The notes beneath the pieces were generated by a model. That model saw nothing but the letters and a program-made list of their open reading frames with translations. It searched no databases and was not told the origin of the DNA. Positions 9,356-18,474 of a stretch of DNA of 64,000 nucleotides are shown here, one piece after another. This DNA is from Telluribacter roseus (GTDB lineage: Bacteria; Bacteroidota; Bacteroidia; Cytophagales; Spirosomataceae): contig NZ_JAFEUV020000003.1 in assembly GCF_017355915.2 (NCBI RefSeq), forward strand, positions 124,001-188,000. Direction: 5' to 3'. Position 1 is the first letter of the stretch. Every line of letters starts with the position of its first letter. The translations under genes and the position numbers were made by a program.

Positions 9356-9386
9356 AAAAAAGAGGGGGAGGCTTTAGGCCACCCCC
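9356..9386 (-). terminator. weak terminator/attenuator between peroxiredoxin and AhpD-like gene
   Basis: On the minus strand a G5/C5 stem (9382-9386 with 9364-9368, extended by ggc/gcc with one mismatch) is followed by ctctttttt at 9356-9361. It would reduce but not abolish read-through into the AhpD-like gene. Confidence 0.6.
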
Positions 9387-9412
9387 GGTATAGTTTCTGC
9401 CTTTACGAAAGA

Positions 9413-9967
9413 TTAAGCTTCGATAGTAGCCTCACCTTTTGTCCAGTTGCAGGGGCACAGCTCGTCAGTCTGCAGAGCATCCAGTACCCGGATCACTTCG
9501 TTTACGTTACGGCCTACCGACAGGTCATTTACACATACCCAACGGATGATACCCTGTGGATCTACGATGTACGTTACACGGTATGCTACTTTCTCGTTGG
9601 CTTCAAGGATACCCAGTTCTTCGGCCAGTGACTTCGACGTATCAGCCAGCATAGGGAACTGCAGGCCACGCAGGTCATCGTGGTTTTTGCGCCATGCCAA
9701 GTGAACGAATTCAGTGTCAGTAGAAGCACCAATCAGGATCGTGTCACGATCAGCGAAGTCTTCCACGTGCTTGTTGAATTCAGCGATTTCGGTAGGGCAC
9801 ACGAATGTGAAATCTTTAGGCCACCAAAACATCACCATCCACTTGCCAGCATTCTTGTGGTCTTCTGAAGTAATGTCATAAAACTCCTGACCTTTTTCGA
9901 GGGATACAACGGCAGTTTTCTTGAACTCAGGGAAAACCGAACCTACAGATATAATTGAGTTTCTCAT
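9413..9967 (-). CDS. 2-Cys peroxiredoxin (AhpC/Prx1-like)
   Basis: Thiol peroxidase removing hydrogen peroxide and organic peroxides. I place the start at 9967 (MRNSIISVGS), not at the longer in-frame ATG 10036, because family homology begins here and a good promoter lies upstream at 10006-10036. In 184 residues: peroxidatic Cys57 in FTFVCPTE, the conserved Arg in the IIRWVCVND region, and Cys171/Cys173 in ELCPC near the C-terminus as candidate resolving cysteines. The downstream AhpD-like protein is a plausible reductant. The extra Cys spacing CPC differs from the textbook single resolving Cys. Confidence 0.93.
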   Translation of the reverse strand: MRNSIISVGSVFPEFKKTAVVSLEKGQEFYDITSEDHKNAGKWMVMFWWPKDFTFVCPTEIAEFNKHVEDFADRDTILIGASTDTEFVHLAWRKNHDDLRGLQFPMLADTSKSLAEELGILEANEKVAYRVTYIVDPQGIIRWVCVNDLSVGRNVNEVIRVLDALQTDELCPCNWTKGEATIEA

Positions 9968-10005
9968 GATTAGTAGTATATAAGAGTTGCACTTTTTAAC
10001 GAATG

Positions 10006-10036
10006 CAAAGTTACAGGCCACCGAAGAGACTCCCAA
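10006..10036 (-). promoter_or_regulatory. peroxiredoxin promoter
   Basis: On the minus strand a -33 TTG (10034-10036) is 20 nt from the -7 element TAACTTTG (10006-10013), a full Bacteroidota promoter 39 nt before the peroxiredoxin ATG at 9967. Confidence 0.7.
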
Positions 10037-10176
10037 GTCAGGGCGTAGTATGATTCGTGGAAAATGTTAAACGGAAAGCAGGAGCTGATAAATATCAGTT
10101 CGGGGAGGATGTGGATGATAGGGGAGGTGGTAGAAGAGTATTTAGGAATAATAGTATGCATCTAAGTAGGTAAAGG

Positions 10177-10219
10177 AATAGGCTGCTATTCTTAATCTGG
10201 ATAAGAACAGCAGCCTATT
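10177..10219 (-). terminator. murF terminator
   Basis: An 18-bp stem with one mismatch (10177-10194 and 10202-10219), loop atctgga, 87 nt beyond the murF stop. The rest of the 338-bp gap to the peroxiredoxin holds only the promoter at 10006-10036. Confidence 0.7.
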
Positions 10220-10305
10220 AAGTACTGGTATAGTATCTGCCTGATTATGAAGAGAAGCTCCTGATGTACTCCAGGGTACTGACTTCTGCCCTCAAAGCAA
10301 GTACT

Positions 10306-11607
10306 TTATAGAAACTGCACCACACTCTCAAGGCCTATCCCCCGTGAGCCTTTGATCAGGATATGGGTATCCTGCTGGGGGTTATCCATGATCCAGTTGT
10401 GCAGCGAGAATTTGTCCGGGAAGTAGTACGCCTTGGGTAGGGGAGGTAAGGCGTGCGCTATGAGCTTGCCGGATAGAATAACCAGGTCAAACCCACCCTG
10501 TGCGACCAACTGCCCTAGTGCCAGGTGCTCCGCTTCGGTTTCGTCGCCCAGCTCGAGCATATCACCCAGGATCACCATCTTACGGTTGGCTTTGAGTTGG
10601 GTAAAGTTGCCAATGGCCGCCGCCATAGACGAAGGATTAGCATTATAAGCGTCCAGTATAATAGTATTGGAGCCTTTCTGGAGTACCTGCGAGCGGTTGT
10701 TGTCGGGCTGGTAGTTAGCTATGGCCTCATGAGCATCCACTTCCTCTACACCCAGATGGATACCTACGGCCAGGGCTGCACACATGTTATCAAAGTTATA
10801 GCTACCCGGCAGGTGGGTAGTCACGGTTTTGCCGTTATTGCCACGGTATACTACCCGTGGAGTATCTTCAAGTAGGGTAGGATTAACAGCGCCATTTTCC
10901 GAGCGATAAAAAACGATTTCTTTAAAAGCATGGCGCTTGCTGATCATTTCCATCAGGGCGTCGTTCTGTGCATTCACAAATACAGTCCGCTTCTTTTTAG
11001 ACAGGAAGTCATATAACTCGCCTTTCCCCTTACGAACACCTTCAATTCCTCCGAAGCCTTCCAGGTGTGCTTTACCTACATTAGTGATCAGGCCGTGCGA
11101 AGGCTCCGCGATGCGGCTGAGCAGGGCTATCTCCTGCTGGTGGTTGGCTCCCATTTCTACCACAGCCATTTCATATTTATCGGGATCAATAGCCAGTAGG
11201 GTAAGCGGTACTCCTATGTGATTATTAAGGTTGCCGCGCGTGGCGTAGGTCCGGTACTTCATGGCAAGTACGGCGGCTATCAGTTCTTTAGTGGTCGTTT
11301 TGCCGTTGGAGCCGGTCAGGCCAATCACCGGAAAATCGAACGTACGGCGGTGGTGACGGGCCAGGTCCTGCAGGGCCAGTAGTACATCCTCTACCAGCAG
11401 GTAGCGATCGTCCTGCACTACCTCCGGGTTGTCTACTACTACGTAGGCGGCACCCTTGGCGAGGGCTTCGGCGGCAAAGAGGTTTCCATCAAATTTGTCA
11501 CCCTTAAGGGCAAAGAACAGGCAGCCGGGCTCAATCTTGCGCGTATCGGTGGATACCGTCCGGTGGCTGAGGTAGATCTGGTATAGTTCGGCAGTGGTAG
11601 TCGACAT
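10306..11607 (-). CDS. murF: UDP-MurNAc-tripeptide:D-Ala-D-Ala ligase
   Basis: Last cytoplasmic step of peptidoglycan precursor synthesis: ATP-dependent joining of D-Ala-D-Ala to UDP-MurNAc-tripeptide. The 433 residues show three Mur ligase domains: an N-terminal nucleotide-sugar domain with STDTRKIEPGCLFFAL, the ATP-binding motif GLTGSNGKTTTKEL (about 100), EMGANHQQEI, and the C-terminal domain with DAYNANPSSM and LGDMLELG. The length is normal. It stands alone here instead of in the dcw cluster, as is common in Bacteroidota. Confidence 0.97.
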   Translation of the reverse strand: MSTTTAELYQIYLSHRTVSTDTRKIEPGCLFFALKGDKFDGNLFAAEALAKGAAYVVVDNPEVVQDDRYLLVEDVLLALQDLARHHRRTFDFPVIGLTGSNGKTTTKELIAAVLAMKYRTYATRGNLNNHIGVPLTLLAIDPDKYEMAVVEMGANHQQEIALLSRIAEPSHGLITNVGKAHLEGFGGIEGVRKGKGELYDFLSKKKRTVFVNAQNDALMEMISKRHAFKEIVFYRSENGAVNPTLLEDTPRVVYRGNNGKTVTTHLPGSYNFDNMCAALAVGIHLGVEEVDAHEAIANYQPDNNRSQVLQKGSNTIILDAYNANPSSMAAAIGNFTQLKANRKMVILGDMLELGDETEAEHLALGQLVAQGGFDLVILSGKLIAHALPPLPKAYYFPDKFSLHNWIMDNPQQDTHILIKGSRGIGLESVVQFL

Positions 11608-11720
11608 GTTATAGAATAGTAGCTAAGACCAAATAGCGGTAATTTTCGTTTATTTTAGAGCAGGTCATCCAAAACCTGATTTTATTCGTAGGTCCAAAAA
11701 TACATGAATATTCTTCAACG

Positions 11721-13946
11721 ATGAGAATACCTCTCCTGTATCTATTTATACTTCTTCAGATACCATTCGGGCTGCGGGCTCAGACGCCCTGGTTCAGGAC
11801 GGACACCCTGACGCCGGTTACCTATCAGGGCAAGCCTATGCTGAACCCGTGGGCGGGCGGACTCAACGCCGGACAATTCTCCAAAATGCACCTGAACGAC
11901 GACGGCGTAGAGGATCTGGTGGTATTTGATCGTACCAATAGTAAAGTTACTACCTTCCTGGCCGACCCGGCTGCCAAAGCTTACCGGTATGCCCCCGCCT
12001 ACGAGGCACGCTTCCCCGCCATGCAAAACTGGATGCTGCTCGTTGACTATGATCGGGACGGACATAAGGATCTTTTTACCTACACTCCGCAGGGTGTACA
12101 GGTATACCGGCAGGAGGTGGCGGGTACTACCTGGAGCTGGCAGCTGGTGAAGCCCTTGCTGTACTCGTGGGGGTACTCGGGCCGTATCAACCTGTTGGTA
12201 GCTGCTACCGACATACCGGCACTGACCGACATTGACGATGATGGCGATCTGGATGTACTTACGTTTGAGTTGCTGGGCAATTACGTGGAGATGCACCAGA
12301 ATATGAGCATGGAAAAATACGGTGTTCCCGATAGTCTAGAGTTTGTACGCAACGGGGTATGCTGGGGTAACTTTGTGAAGGAGCACTGCAATGATTTCCA
12401 GTTTGGTATTGACTGCGGTTCGGTGGAGAATCTTGCTAGCCGTACGGCTCCCAATGCCCGGCCTATGCATGCGGGAAATACCCTGCTGGTTCAGGATCTT
12501 GATGGGGACGGGAAGAAGGATATGCTGATGGGGCATGTGTCCTGCAATAACATAGCCCGCCTGGTCAATACCGGAGGCAACCGCGTGGCGAACTACAGCA
12601 GCTTCGACGTGGATTTTCCGGCCAAAGACCCGATCAACTTTACCATTTTTCCGGCTGTATTCTACGAAGATGTAGATTTTGACGGCGTAAAGGACCTGCT
12701 GGCAGCGCCCAATGTCTATGCCAACGAAGGTAACCTCATGGACTTCCGCGCTTCGGGCTGGTACTACCACAACAACGGTACAGACACGCAACCGGACTTC
12801 GTACTGCGCCAAAAAGGGTTCCTGCAGGACCAGATGATAGACGTAGGAGAGAATGCCGCTCCGGCCTTTTTTGATATAGACGGCGACGGTGACCTGGACC
12901 TCCTCATTGGTACGGGAGGCATGCGTAAGACCAATGGGTACCGGGCCAGTATGTGGTATCTGCGCAATGTAGGTACCAGCCGTGAGCCGCGGTACGAAGT
13001 AGCCTCCGAAGACTACCTCTCGCTGTCGGAACTGCAGCTGGTTACTAACATGCGTCCCCAGTGGGCTGATTTTAACGGCGATGGGGTGCCGGATCTGGGA
13101 TGGTCGGGCGTTACCTTCCGGGGGCTGGAGTACCGCTACATTCCCAATCGGGCGACTCGTGGTGAGGCTGCCCGGCTCAATGTTGCGGAGGCAGTAGAGC
13201 TGATACTACCTGCCGAGCTGCAGCCCGGCGACGCTCCCTATTTTTATGATGTAGACCGCGATGGCGATCTGGACCTGGTCGTGGGCAAAACGCAGGGAAA
13301 CATCGCTTACTACCTCAATACCGGCACTGCCCGGCAGCCGGTATTCCAGCACCAGACCGATGAACTGGCTGGTGTTGCCTTCAACTACCGGGGGCGTTTT
13401 GTAAGCATCGCCGTTGATGATATAAATATGGACGGCCAGCCCGACCTGCTTACCACCGACCAGAGCGGCATCATGAGGTTATTCCATACCGGTGAGTGGG
13501 GCAAGTGGAGCAAGCGGGACAGCCTGCTGGTGGAGAATCCGGTACTTGGTCAATCAGGCCAGCCTTACCTGGGTACTTACCTCCAGCCCACCGTGGCCGA
13601 CTATAACGGTGACGGAAAGCCCGATGTGGCCATAGGTACCAATGCCGGAGGCCTCCACCTGCTAACCAATATCCTGCCCGTGACCATTACGGCTCCCGAG
13701 CCAGCACTTAGCAGGCGTATTGAGGTATTTCCCATCCCGGCCGATGACTACGTATATATAAGGACCGACAGCGATGCCGACATTGAAGTACTTAATACAC
13801 AGGGCGTATCAGTACTGGCAAAACCAGTGTCAGCTAAAGCCGGGCAGGAGACTGTTCTGAATACTCAGTACTGGGCACCAGGCCTTTATCTATTTCGGAT
13901 TAGCAACTCCAGAGGTGTAGTAGTAAAGAAAGTGCTGGTGCGGTAG
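11721..13946 (+). CDS. secreted FG-GAP/VCBS repeat protein with type IX sorting tail
   Basis: 741 residues. After a signal peptide (ends FGLRAQ) there are at least nine calcium-binding DxDxDGxxD blocks, for example DIDDDGDLDVL, DLDGDGKKDML, DIDGDGDLDLL, DVDRDGDLDLV and DYNGDGKPDV. These are spaced roughly 40-100 residues apart, consistent with a beta-propeller of FG-GAP repeats. The final ~75 residues form a type A C-terminal sorting domain (FPIPADDYVYI ... PGLYLFRI ... KKVLVR), which in the family directs export by the type IX system and surface attachment. Its ligand is unknown. It is divergent from murF and a single-gene unit. Confidence 0.92.
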   Translation: MRIPLLYLFILLQIPFGLRAQTPWFRTDTLTPVTYQGKPMLNPWAGGLNAGQFSKMHLNDDGVEDLVVFDRTNSKVTTFLADPAAKAYRYAPAYEARFPAMQNWMLLVDYDRDGHKDLFTYTPQGVQVYRQEVAGTTWSWQLVKPLLYSWGYSGRINLLVAATDIPALTDIDDDGDLDVLTFELLGNYVEMHQNMSMEKYGVPDSLEFVRNGVCWGNFVKEHCNDFQFGIDCGSVENLASRTAPNARPMHAGNTLLVQDLDGDGKKDMLMGHVSCNNIARLVNTGGNRVANYSSFDVDFPAKDPINFTIFPAVFYEDVDFDGVKDLLAAPNVYANEGNLMDFRASGWYYHNNGTDTQPDFVLRQKGFLQDQMIDVGENAAPAFFDIDGDGDLDLLIGTGGMRKTNGYRASMWYLRNVGTSREPRYEVASEDYLSLSELQLVTNMRPQWADFNGDGVPDLGWSGVTFRGLEYRYIPNRATRGEAARLNVAEAVELILPAELQPGDAPYFYDVDRDGDLDLVVGKTQGNIAYYLNTGTARQPVFQHQTDELAGVAFNYRGRFVSIAVDDINMDGQPDLLTTDQSGIMRLFHTGEWGKWSKRDSLLVENPVLGQSGQPYLGTYLQPTVADYNGDGKPDVAIGTNAGGLHLLTNILPVTITAPEPALSRRIEVFPIPADDYVYIRTDSDADIEVLNTQGVSVLAKPVSAKAGQETVLNTQYWAPGLYLFRISNSRGVVVKKVLVR

Positions 13947-14088
13947 CCAGGCCGGCCTTAGTAGTTTGTTTTTCTTACGCTAAATGAAATAGTTATTGTA
14001 TTAAACAACTCTTTACTTTTAATTGTTGACGTTGTGTCAGCGATGCTATTCTTATCTTTTCTGACTACAGTCTAATAATTTGCAAAAG

Positions 14089-14096
14089 TATATTTG
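14089..14096 (+). promoter_or_regulatory. candidate -7 element upstream of 14155
   Basis: Reads TATATTTG, a match to TAnnTTTG, 58 nt before the ATG at 14155. No convincing -33 element at the right distance. Confidence 0.4.
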
Positions 14097-14154
14097 CTTG
14101 GAAATCGCTTATTTTTTATATGTTTATTGCAAATAATAAACGGGCAACTATTCT

Positions 14155-14553
14155 ATGAGAAAGTCAAATATTTATCTTCTTGTTGAATTAGAGAAGTTTC
14201 TGAAAGCACTTGCCTCACATCACCATGATTTGCAAAAAGCCTTTTTAGTTAACGCAGCTTATTTCCAGATTCTGGAGCCTGATTATTTTTCTGATAATCT
14301 TCTTATTACATGGAAGGATATAGTCAGACAGGCCAGTGGGTTAAAAGATCCTTTTGCTGTATCAGCTGGAGTCCTGAAAAATCAGATCATGTGTAATATA
14401 AGTCAGATGTCGGAGCAGGAATGCTATGAGCTGGCTATGAAAATCAATAACCTGTCGGTAGCGGTAAATGCTGAGTTGAAAGAAGCAGAATCCTATAGTC
14501 GTACAGTTTCTTCTGCTAGTAACCTATCTTCTTTTTCAACTTACTACCGGTAA
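14155..14553 (+). CDS. small soluble protein, paralogue of 15451 gene
   Basis: 132 residues, no family recognised. No signal peptide or membrane segment; it looks alpha-helical (LVELEKFLKALASHHHDL at the start). It aligns end to end at low identity with the 110-residue product at 15451: shared pattern YF-x-L then FS-x-x-LL-x-x-W-x-x-I, a Gly, then S-x-x-EC-x-x-x-A near the C-terminus. This makes the two genes likely paralogues separated by an unrelated membrane-anchored gene. AT-richer than flanking housekeeping genes. Confidence 0.6.
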   Translation: MRKSNIYLLVELEKFLKALASHHHDLQKAFLVNAAYFQILEPDYFSDNLLITWKDIVRQASGLKDPFAVSAGVLKNQIMCNISQMSEQECYELAMKINNLSVAVNAELKEAESYSRTVSSASNLSSFSTYYR

Positions 14554-14862
14554 GTAGCCGCCTGCAATTACGTCTGATACGGAAGGTTTTTGCGCAGTAA
14601 ATGGCGGAGACAAATATAGTGTCTCTGTTGCCATGGTTGTGCATGTCCTTTCATGGGTTATAATTTACCGTTAAAAAATATTTTTTGGGACATATAGTAT
14701 ATATCGGTATACTTGAAGAATATTTTATAAGCATTTCAGAACATATAACGAGGTAGATAGTTGTATGGGAGGCAACTTAAAGACTACATGCTTAGAGTCT
14801 TTTTTACATTTATAATGACAGTCTGAGTACTGAATTGACATATATCCATCTTAACCGTTCTC
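14554..14862 (+). other. intergenic stretch with two small hairpins
   Basis: The 309-bp AT-rich gap contains no supportable gene. A short inverted repeat gagaca/tgtctc is at about 14607-14625. A terminator-like hairpin aaagact/agtcttt (14779-14785, 14796-14802) is followed by TTT to 14805, about 60 nt before the next ATG, so it could end the upstream transcript. Confidence 0.5.
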
Positions 14863-15342
14863 ATGAATCAAAAAATACCAAACCCAAAGGTCGCTACCAT
14901 GGAGCTGACCTTGTTGTTTTGTGCCATCGTTGCTCTTACTGCTACCTACCTGAATGCCAAAAAGAGCCATTTCTCTCCCATATCAATAACGTCCCCCTAT
15001 ATTGTTGCTGCCCAGACTGATAGTGAGGAAATCTTTGATAATACGTATGGGGAATTTCGCGGGGCAATACTGGCCTCGTATGACGATCAGTTTCCCCTGC
15101 TATTTAAGCATATCAAAGAGTACGAAGTAGAAAAAGGATTGCGGGATGGAATTATTGTACTGTTACGAAAGAAGACAAAAGTAGTAGTAGTGAAAAGGGA
15201 TGAATTAGTATCGCTGGTGGAGGTGCAGGCCGGAGAGTATTACAAGAAAAAACTATACGTACTTACGGGCTGTCTGAAAGAGAGCGGAATGGTTATACCG
15301 GATAAAAATAATTTCGGTGAACTGGCTACCACCGATCTATGA
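14863..15342 (+). CDS. N-terminally membrane-anchored protein of unknown function
   Basis: 159 residues. A polar start (MNQKIPNPKVAT) leads to one hydrophobic helix (about 13-30, MELTLLFCAIVALTATYL), then a soluble domain of ~125 residues with a helical stretch (FPLLFKHIKEYEVEKGL) and a basic/valine strand (KKTKVVVVKRDELVSLV). A Met codon lies at 14899 just before the helix and might be an alternative start. Not recognised. It lies between the two small paralogous genes at 14155 and 15451, in the same direction, so the three may form a loose unit; none has a known domain. Confidence 0.55.
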   Translation: MNQKIPNPKVATMELTLLFCAIVALTATYLNAKKSHFSPISITSPYIVAAQTDSEEIFDNTYGEFRGAILASYDDQFPLLFKHIKEYEVEKGLRDGIIVLLRKKTKVVVVKRDELVSLVEVQAGEYYKKKLYVLTGCLKESGMVIPDKNNFGELATTDL

Positions 15343-15450
15343 TAAAAAATGAGATAAAAGTGCAATCAAAAATCTTGCCATTTTAGATTTATTTACAGAT
15401 ATTGCTGGTATATTTTATAATCCACCCTACCAATAACTGTGATCATCTAA

Positions 15451-15783
15451 ATGAATAACACTTCCTCGTGTGAAATCTATGAAAAGCTCTACTCAATCAT
15501 TAATTGCCTGATAGTCGGAAAGGGAGATGTTAAGTCCCGCCTGCTACATAAGGACCGCTATTTTGTCGAGCTTGATGAAGAGAATTTTTCGGAAGCCCTG
15601 TTGCCCCTGTGGCTTTCGATCCGAATCCGACTGATGGGATATGGGAAGTATGCGACCCGTAACCAGAAGTTGGCCGCCGTAAAGCAAAACGGAGTGCAGC
15701 TGAGTCTGGAAGAATGTTCAAGCATAGCATCTGATTTACATGAACTTTATATAAAGCTGCAGAATGAGTATTATGCTCGTTAG
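15451..15783 (+). CDS. small soluble protein, paralogue of 14155 gene
   Basis: 110 residues, no signal peptide or membrane helix. Predicted mostly helical with a Cys near the start (SSCEIYEKLYSIINCL) and ending in a helix LHELYIKLQNEYY. It aligns along most of its length with the 132-residue product at 14155 (YF, FSEALLPLW, SLEECSSIA positions), at an identity too low for me to quote. Function unknown. It is followed 100 nt later by a good terminator, so it ends a transcription unit. Confidence 0.6.
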   Translation: MNNTSSCEIYEKLYSIINCLIVGKGDVKSRLLHKDRYFVELDEENFSEALLPLWLSIRIRLMGYGKYATRNQKLAAVKQNGVQLSLEECSSIASDLHELYIKLQNEYYAR

Positions 15784-15883
15784 GCTGTAGTTTTAGATCA
15801 AAGTCCCCAAAGACTTTTTTACTATACACACACTTAACTTATTCTTCAGGAAAGCCTTACGTTGGTGCCTGATATTAGTATGT

Positions 15884-15928
15884 TGCTCTTGCCGCTCAAA
15901 AAGGAGAAAGGCAAGAGCATTTTTTTTA
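15884..15928 (+). terminator. terminator after the 15451 gene
   Basis: Stem tgctcttgcc / ggcaagagca (15884-15893, 15910-15919) followed by a run of T (15920-15928). Confidence 0.85.
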
Positions 15929-15970
15929 TATCTCCTGAATGCGTGGATGTTCCGTATAGGAATACCGGCT

Positions 15971-16300
15971 CTACCACTTCTTAAATATAAAGTACACCGC
16001 CAGTACGATCAATCCAAAGCCTACCAGGTAGTTCCAGCGTATGGGTTCTTTCAGATAAATGAAAGCAAAGGCTACAAACACCGTCAGACTTACCACTTCC
16101 TGAATAGTCTTCAACTCAAAGGCATTGAAACTGTACGACCCGATGCGGTTGGCGGGTACGGCTACGCAGTATTCTACAAAGGCAATCAGCCAGCTGATCA
16201 GGATCACCTTCCACAGGTCGGTCTCCCGAAACTTAAGGTGCCAGTACCAGGCGGTAGTCATGAACAGGTTGGACAGAAACAGCAACAATATGGTGCGCAT
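15971..16300 (-). CDS. DMT-family small membrane protein (DUF486)
   Basis: 109 residues, about four hydrophobic helices, matching the DUF486 members of the drug/metabolite transporter clan by length and by the phrases WYWHLKF, EYCVAVPANRIG and FELKTIQEVVSL. Substrate unknown for the family. The C-terminus ends in a short basic tail (IFKKW). It is transcribed alone, convergent with the small gene at 15451 and divergent from the NCS1 permease at 16561. Confidence 0.85.
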   Translation of the reverse strand: MRTILLLFLSNLFMTTAWYWHLKFRETDLWKVILISWLIAFVEYCVAVPANRIGSYSFNAFELKTIQEVVSLTVFVAFAFIYLKEPIRWNYLVGFGLIVLAVYFIFKKW

Positions 16301-16560
16301 GGATGGGGTAATTTAGAGGTAGTGATGTTTTCAAAGCAAATATCAGCAATGGCCGCCATAAAATCAGAAGCCTGGCGCGTAGCTGTCTTACATGACACCA
16401 CAGGAAAGTTATTAGTAAAAAGAAATAGTACTTCGGGAGGAAATAGTTAGACTGGTTGACTTTATGTAGGTAGTACAGTACATACAGAAGGCTACCTGGT
16501 ACTCACGCACGATGCGACTAATAAATTGATATACTCAACTCTTAACCTCCCTGATTGCCC

Positions 16561-17979
16561 ATGAACCTGACCCAGCTTACTGATAAGTTGAACGCCGTCG
16601 AAGAATACGAGCGCGAGCGTGTACCGGAGCGAAAGCTACGGAGTAGTAAAAGTTTTCTGGGATTGTACGCGGGAGAGCATACGGCTGGTACAGAGTTCGT
16701 AATCGGACCGTTGTTCGTAGCGCATGGGGTAAGTGCAGGGGATCTGGTTCTGGGGCTATTGGTAGGTAACGTTCTGGCGGTACTAAGCTGGGCTTTCCTT
16801 TGTGCCCCTATTGCTGTAAAGGAGCGTATCACACTGTACTACAAGCTTGAAAAGATATGCGGGCCGCGCCTGACCAAAGTATACAACCTGGTCAATGCAT
16901 TGATGTTCTGCTTCCTGGCGGGCTCCATGATCGCGGTATCCGCTACGGCGGTGGGTATACCCTTCAACCTGCCACTGCCTACACTACAGGATATTCTGCC
17001 CAATAGCGCCCTGTGGATAGGTATAGTACTGGTGGTGGGGCTGGTGACTACCATTATCGCCATGCTTGGTTATGATCTGGTCTCTTATGTAGCCAATCTG
17101 GCGGCTCCCTGGCTGTTCCTGGTGTTTGTGGCGGCGGCCGTGGCGGTGCTGCCCGAGGCAGGAGTTACTTCCATTGGCGACTTCTGGAGTGTGGCCAACG
17201 ACAAGATCTGGACCGGAGTACCTCTGGAAGGGCAGTCGAAGTTTACCTTCTGGCACGTCATGTTTTTCTCGTGGTTCTGCAACATGGCTATGCATATCGG
17301 TATGGCCGATATGTCGGTGCTGCGCTACGCCCGCAGCTGGAAAGCCGGTTTTACGTCAGGAGCCGGGATGCTCCTGGGGCACTACATAGCCTGGGGTGCA
17401 TCGGGTATCCTGTATGCCATATTTCTGCAGCAGGCGGCTAACAAGCTTGAGTTTTCACCCGGACCGGTAGCCTACTACGCCGCCGGACTGGCGGGAGTGA
17501 TCTGTGTGGTCATCGCGGGCTGGACTACGGCCAATCCTACCATCTATCGGGCGGGGCTGGCCCTGCAGTCGTGGTACCCCAAGTGGAAGACCTGGAAAAT
17601 CACCCTGCTGGTAGGGTTGATCACTACCTCGGCGGCCATGTTTCCGGCGCTGGTAATGCGCTTGCTGGACTTTGTCGCCCTGTATGGGCTGCTGCTGATG
17701 CCGATGGGTGCTATCATCTTCTCGGATGTATATCTGCTGCCTCGCCTGGGTTTGAGTGAAGAATATGCCCGTAAGAAGGGATTATATATCAACTGGGCCG
17801 CCGGACTCACCTGGGTACTGACGCTGGCATTCTGTCTGGTTCTGAACTGGGTGTTCGGTATCGAAATATTCTTTCTGGGGCTGCCAGGCTGGTTTGTGGC
17901 GGTTGGGTTGTACCTGGTCATGAGCAAGGTTTTCCAATCATCCAAAGCCAAAGTATCTCACACCGTTGATGTTATATAA
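16561..17979 (+). CDS. NCS1-family nucleobase permease
   Basis: Cytoplasmic-membrane proton or sodium symporter of the cytosine/purine/allantoin class. The ATG at 16561 is preferred over a TTG two codons upstream. 472 residues with about 12 helices: the first helices carry FVIGPLFVAHGVSAGDLVLG, later come WFCNMAMHIGMADMSVLRYA and GVICVVIAGWTTANPTIY. These fit the purine-cytosine permease branch better than the hydantoin (Mhp1) branch. No nucleobase-degradation genes are near, so the substrate is open. It is followed 35 nt later by a tiny membrane gene. Confidence 0.85.
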   Translation: MNLTQLTDKLNAVEEYERERVPERKLRSSKSFLGLYAGEHTAGTEFVIGPLFVAHGVSAGDLVLGLLVGNVLAVLSWAFLCAPIAVKERITLYYKLEKICGPRLTKVYNLVNALMFCFLAGSMIAVSATAVGIPFNLPLPTLQDILPNSALWIGIVLVVGLVTTIIAMLGYDLVSYVANLAAPWLFLVFVAAAVAVLPEAGVTSIGDFWSVANDKIWTGVPLEGQSKFTFWHVMFFSWFCNMAMHIGMADMSVLRYARSWKAGFTSGAGMLLGHYIAWGASGILYAIFLQQAANKLEFSPGPVAYYAAGLAGVICVVIAGWTTANPTIYRAGLALQSWYPKWKTWKITLLVGLITTSAAMFPALVMRLLDFVALYGLLLMPMGAIIFSDVYLLPRLGLSEEYARKKGLYINWAAGLTWVLTLAFCLVLNWVFGIEIFFLGLPGWFVAVGLYLVMSKVFQSSKAKVSHTVDVI

Positions 17980-18014
17980 GACTCAGCTAGTAAGCTCTTT
18001 CAAAACTACGTAGT

Positions 18015-18194
18015 ATGACTTTATCTAAAACACTAGCCTATGTAATCGGTGCCATTGGTTTGGGACTGACCATCGTACCCTCCATGCTGGCTTTTTCGGG
18101 TACAATTTCACAGGATCAGAACAAAACGCTTATGGCGGTGGGTATGGTACTCTGGTTTCTGGCCGCATTTCGTATCATGAAAAGAAACGGTTGA
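18015..18194 (+). CDS. 59-residue two-helix membrane protein
   Basis: A short gene starting ATG ACT TTA at 18015 and ending TGA at 18194. The product has two hydrophobic helices (about 8-27 and 39-54) separated by a polar GTISQDQNKT turn and a basic tail (RIMKRNG). It lies 35 nt downstream of the NCS1 permease gene in the same direction, so it may be translated from the same mRNA. An imperfect hairpin around 18206-18240 (gagcc..ggctc) could end transcription. No known family; confidence rests on the coding pattern and the membrane profile. Confidence 0.55.
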   Translation: MTLSKTLAYVIGAIGLGLTIVPSMLAFSGTISQDQNKTLMAVGMVLWFLAAFRIMKRNG

Positions 18195-18474
18195 AGTGCA
18201 TCTGCTACGGGAGCCTCTACCATGGAGTAGGGGCTCTCTGTATACCTTTGTCAGAGTTGTACCCATTTTGATATTCTCATTAGGTACCACAGGATCCTCA
18301 GGCTACGCCTTTCGGCAGACCAGATCTTAGGAGGTACTGTGTCCTGCCGGCCCGTGGCTGTACTACATGAGCACCACGAGTCGGTACCTTCTTCCCTTTG
18401 TGCTAGTGGGCTTCCCATTCGTACATTTCTTAACTCTTTACTACCTTTACCCTACATCATCTCCTCAGTATGTA

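Noticed and set aside
14607-14625. gagaca/tgtctc palindrome as a terminator
   Set aside because: Only 6 bp with no T tract; left as a minor hairpin in the gap description.
18270-18366. Possible molybdenum-cofactor riboswitch upstream of modA
   Set aside because: The leader has short GC-rich complementary words (ccacagga, tcctgcc), but I could not fit the known Moco motif or a convincing stable fold.
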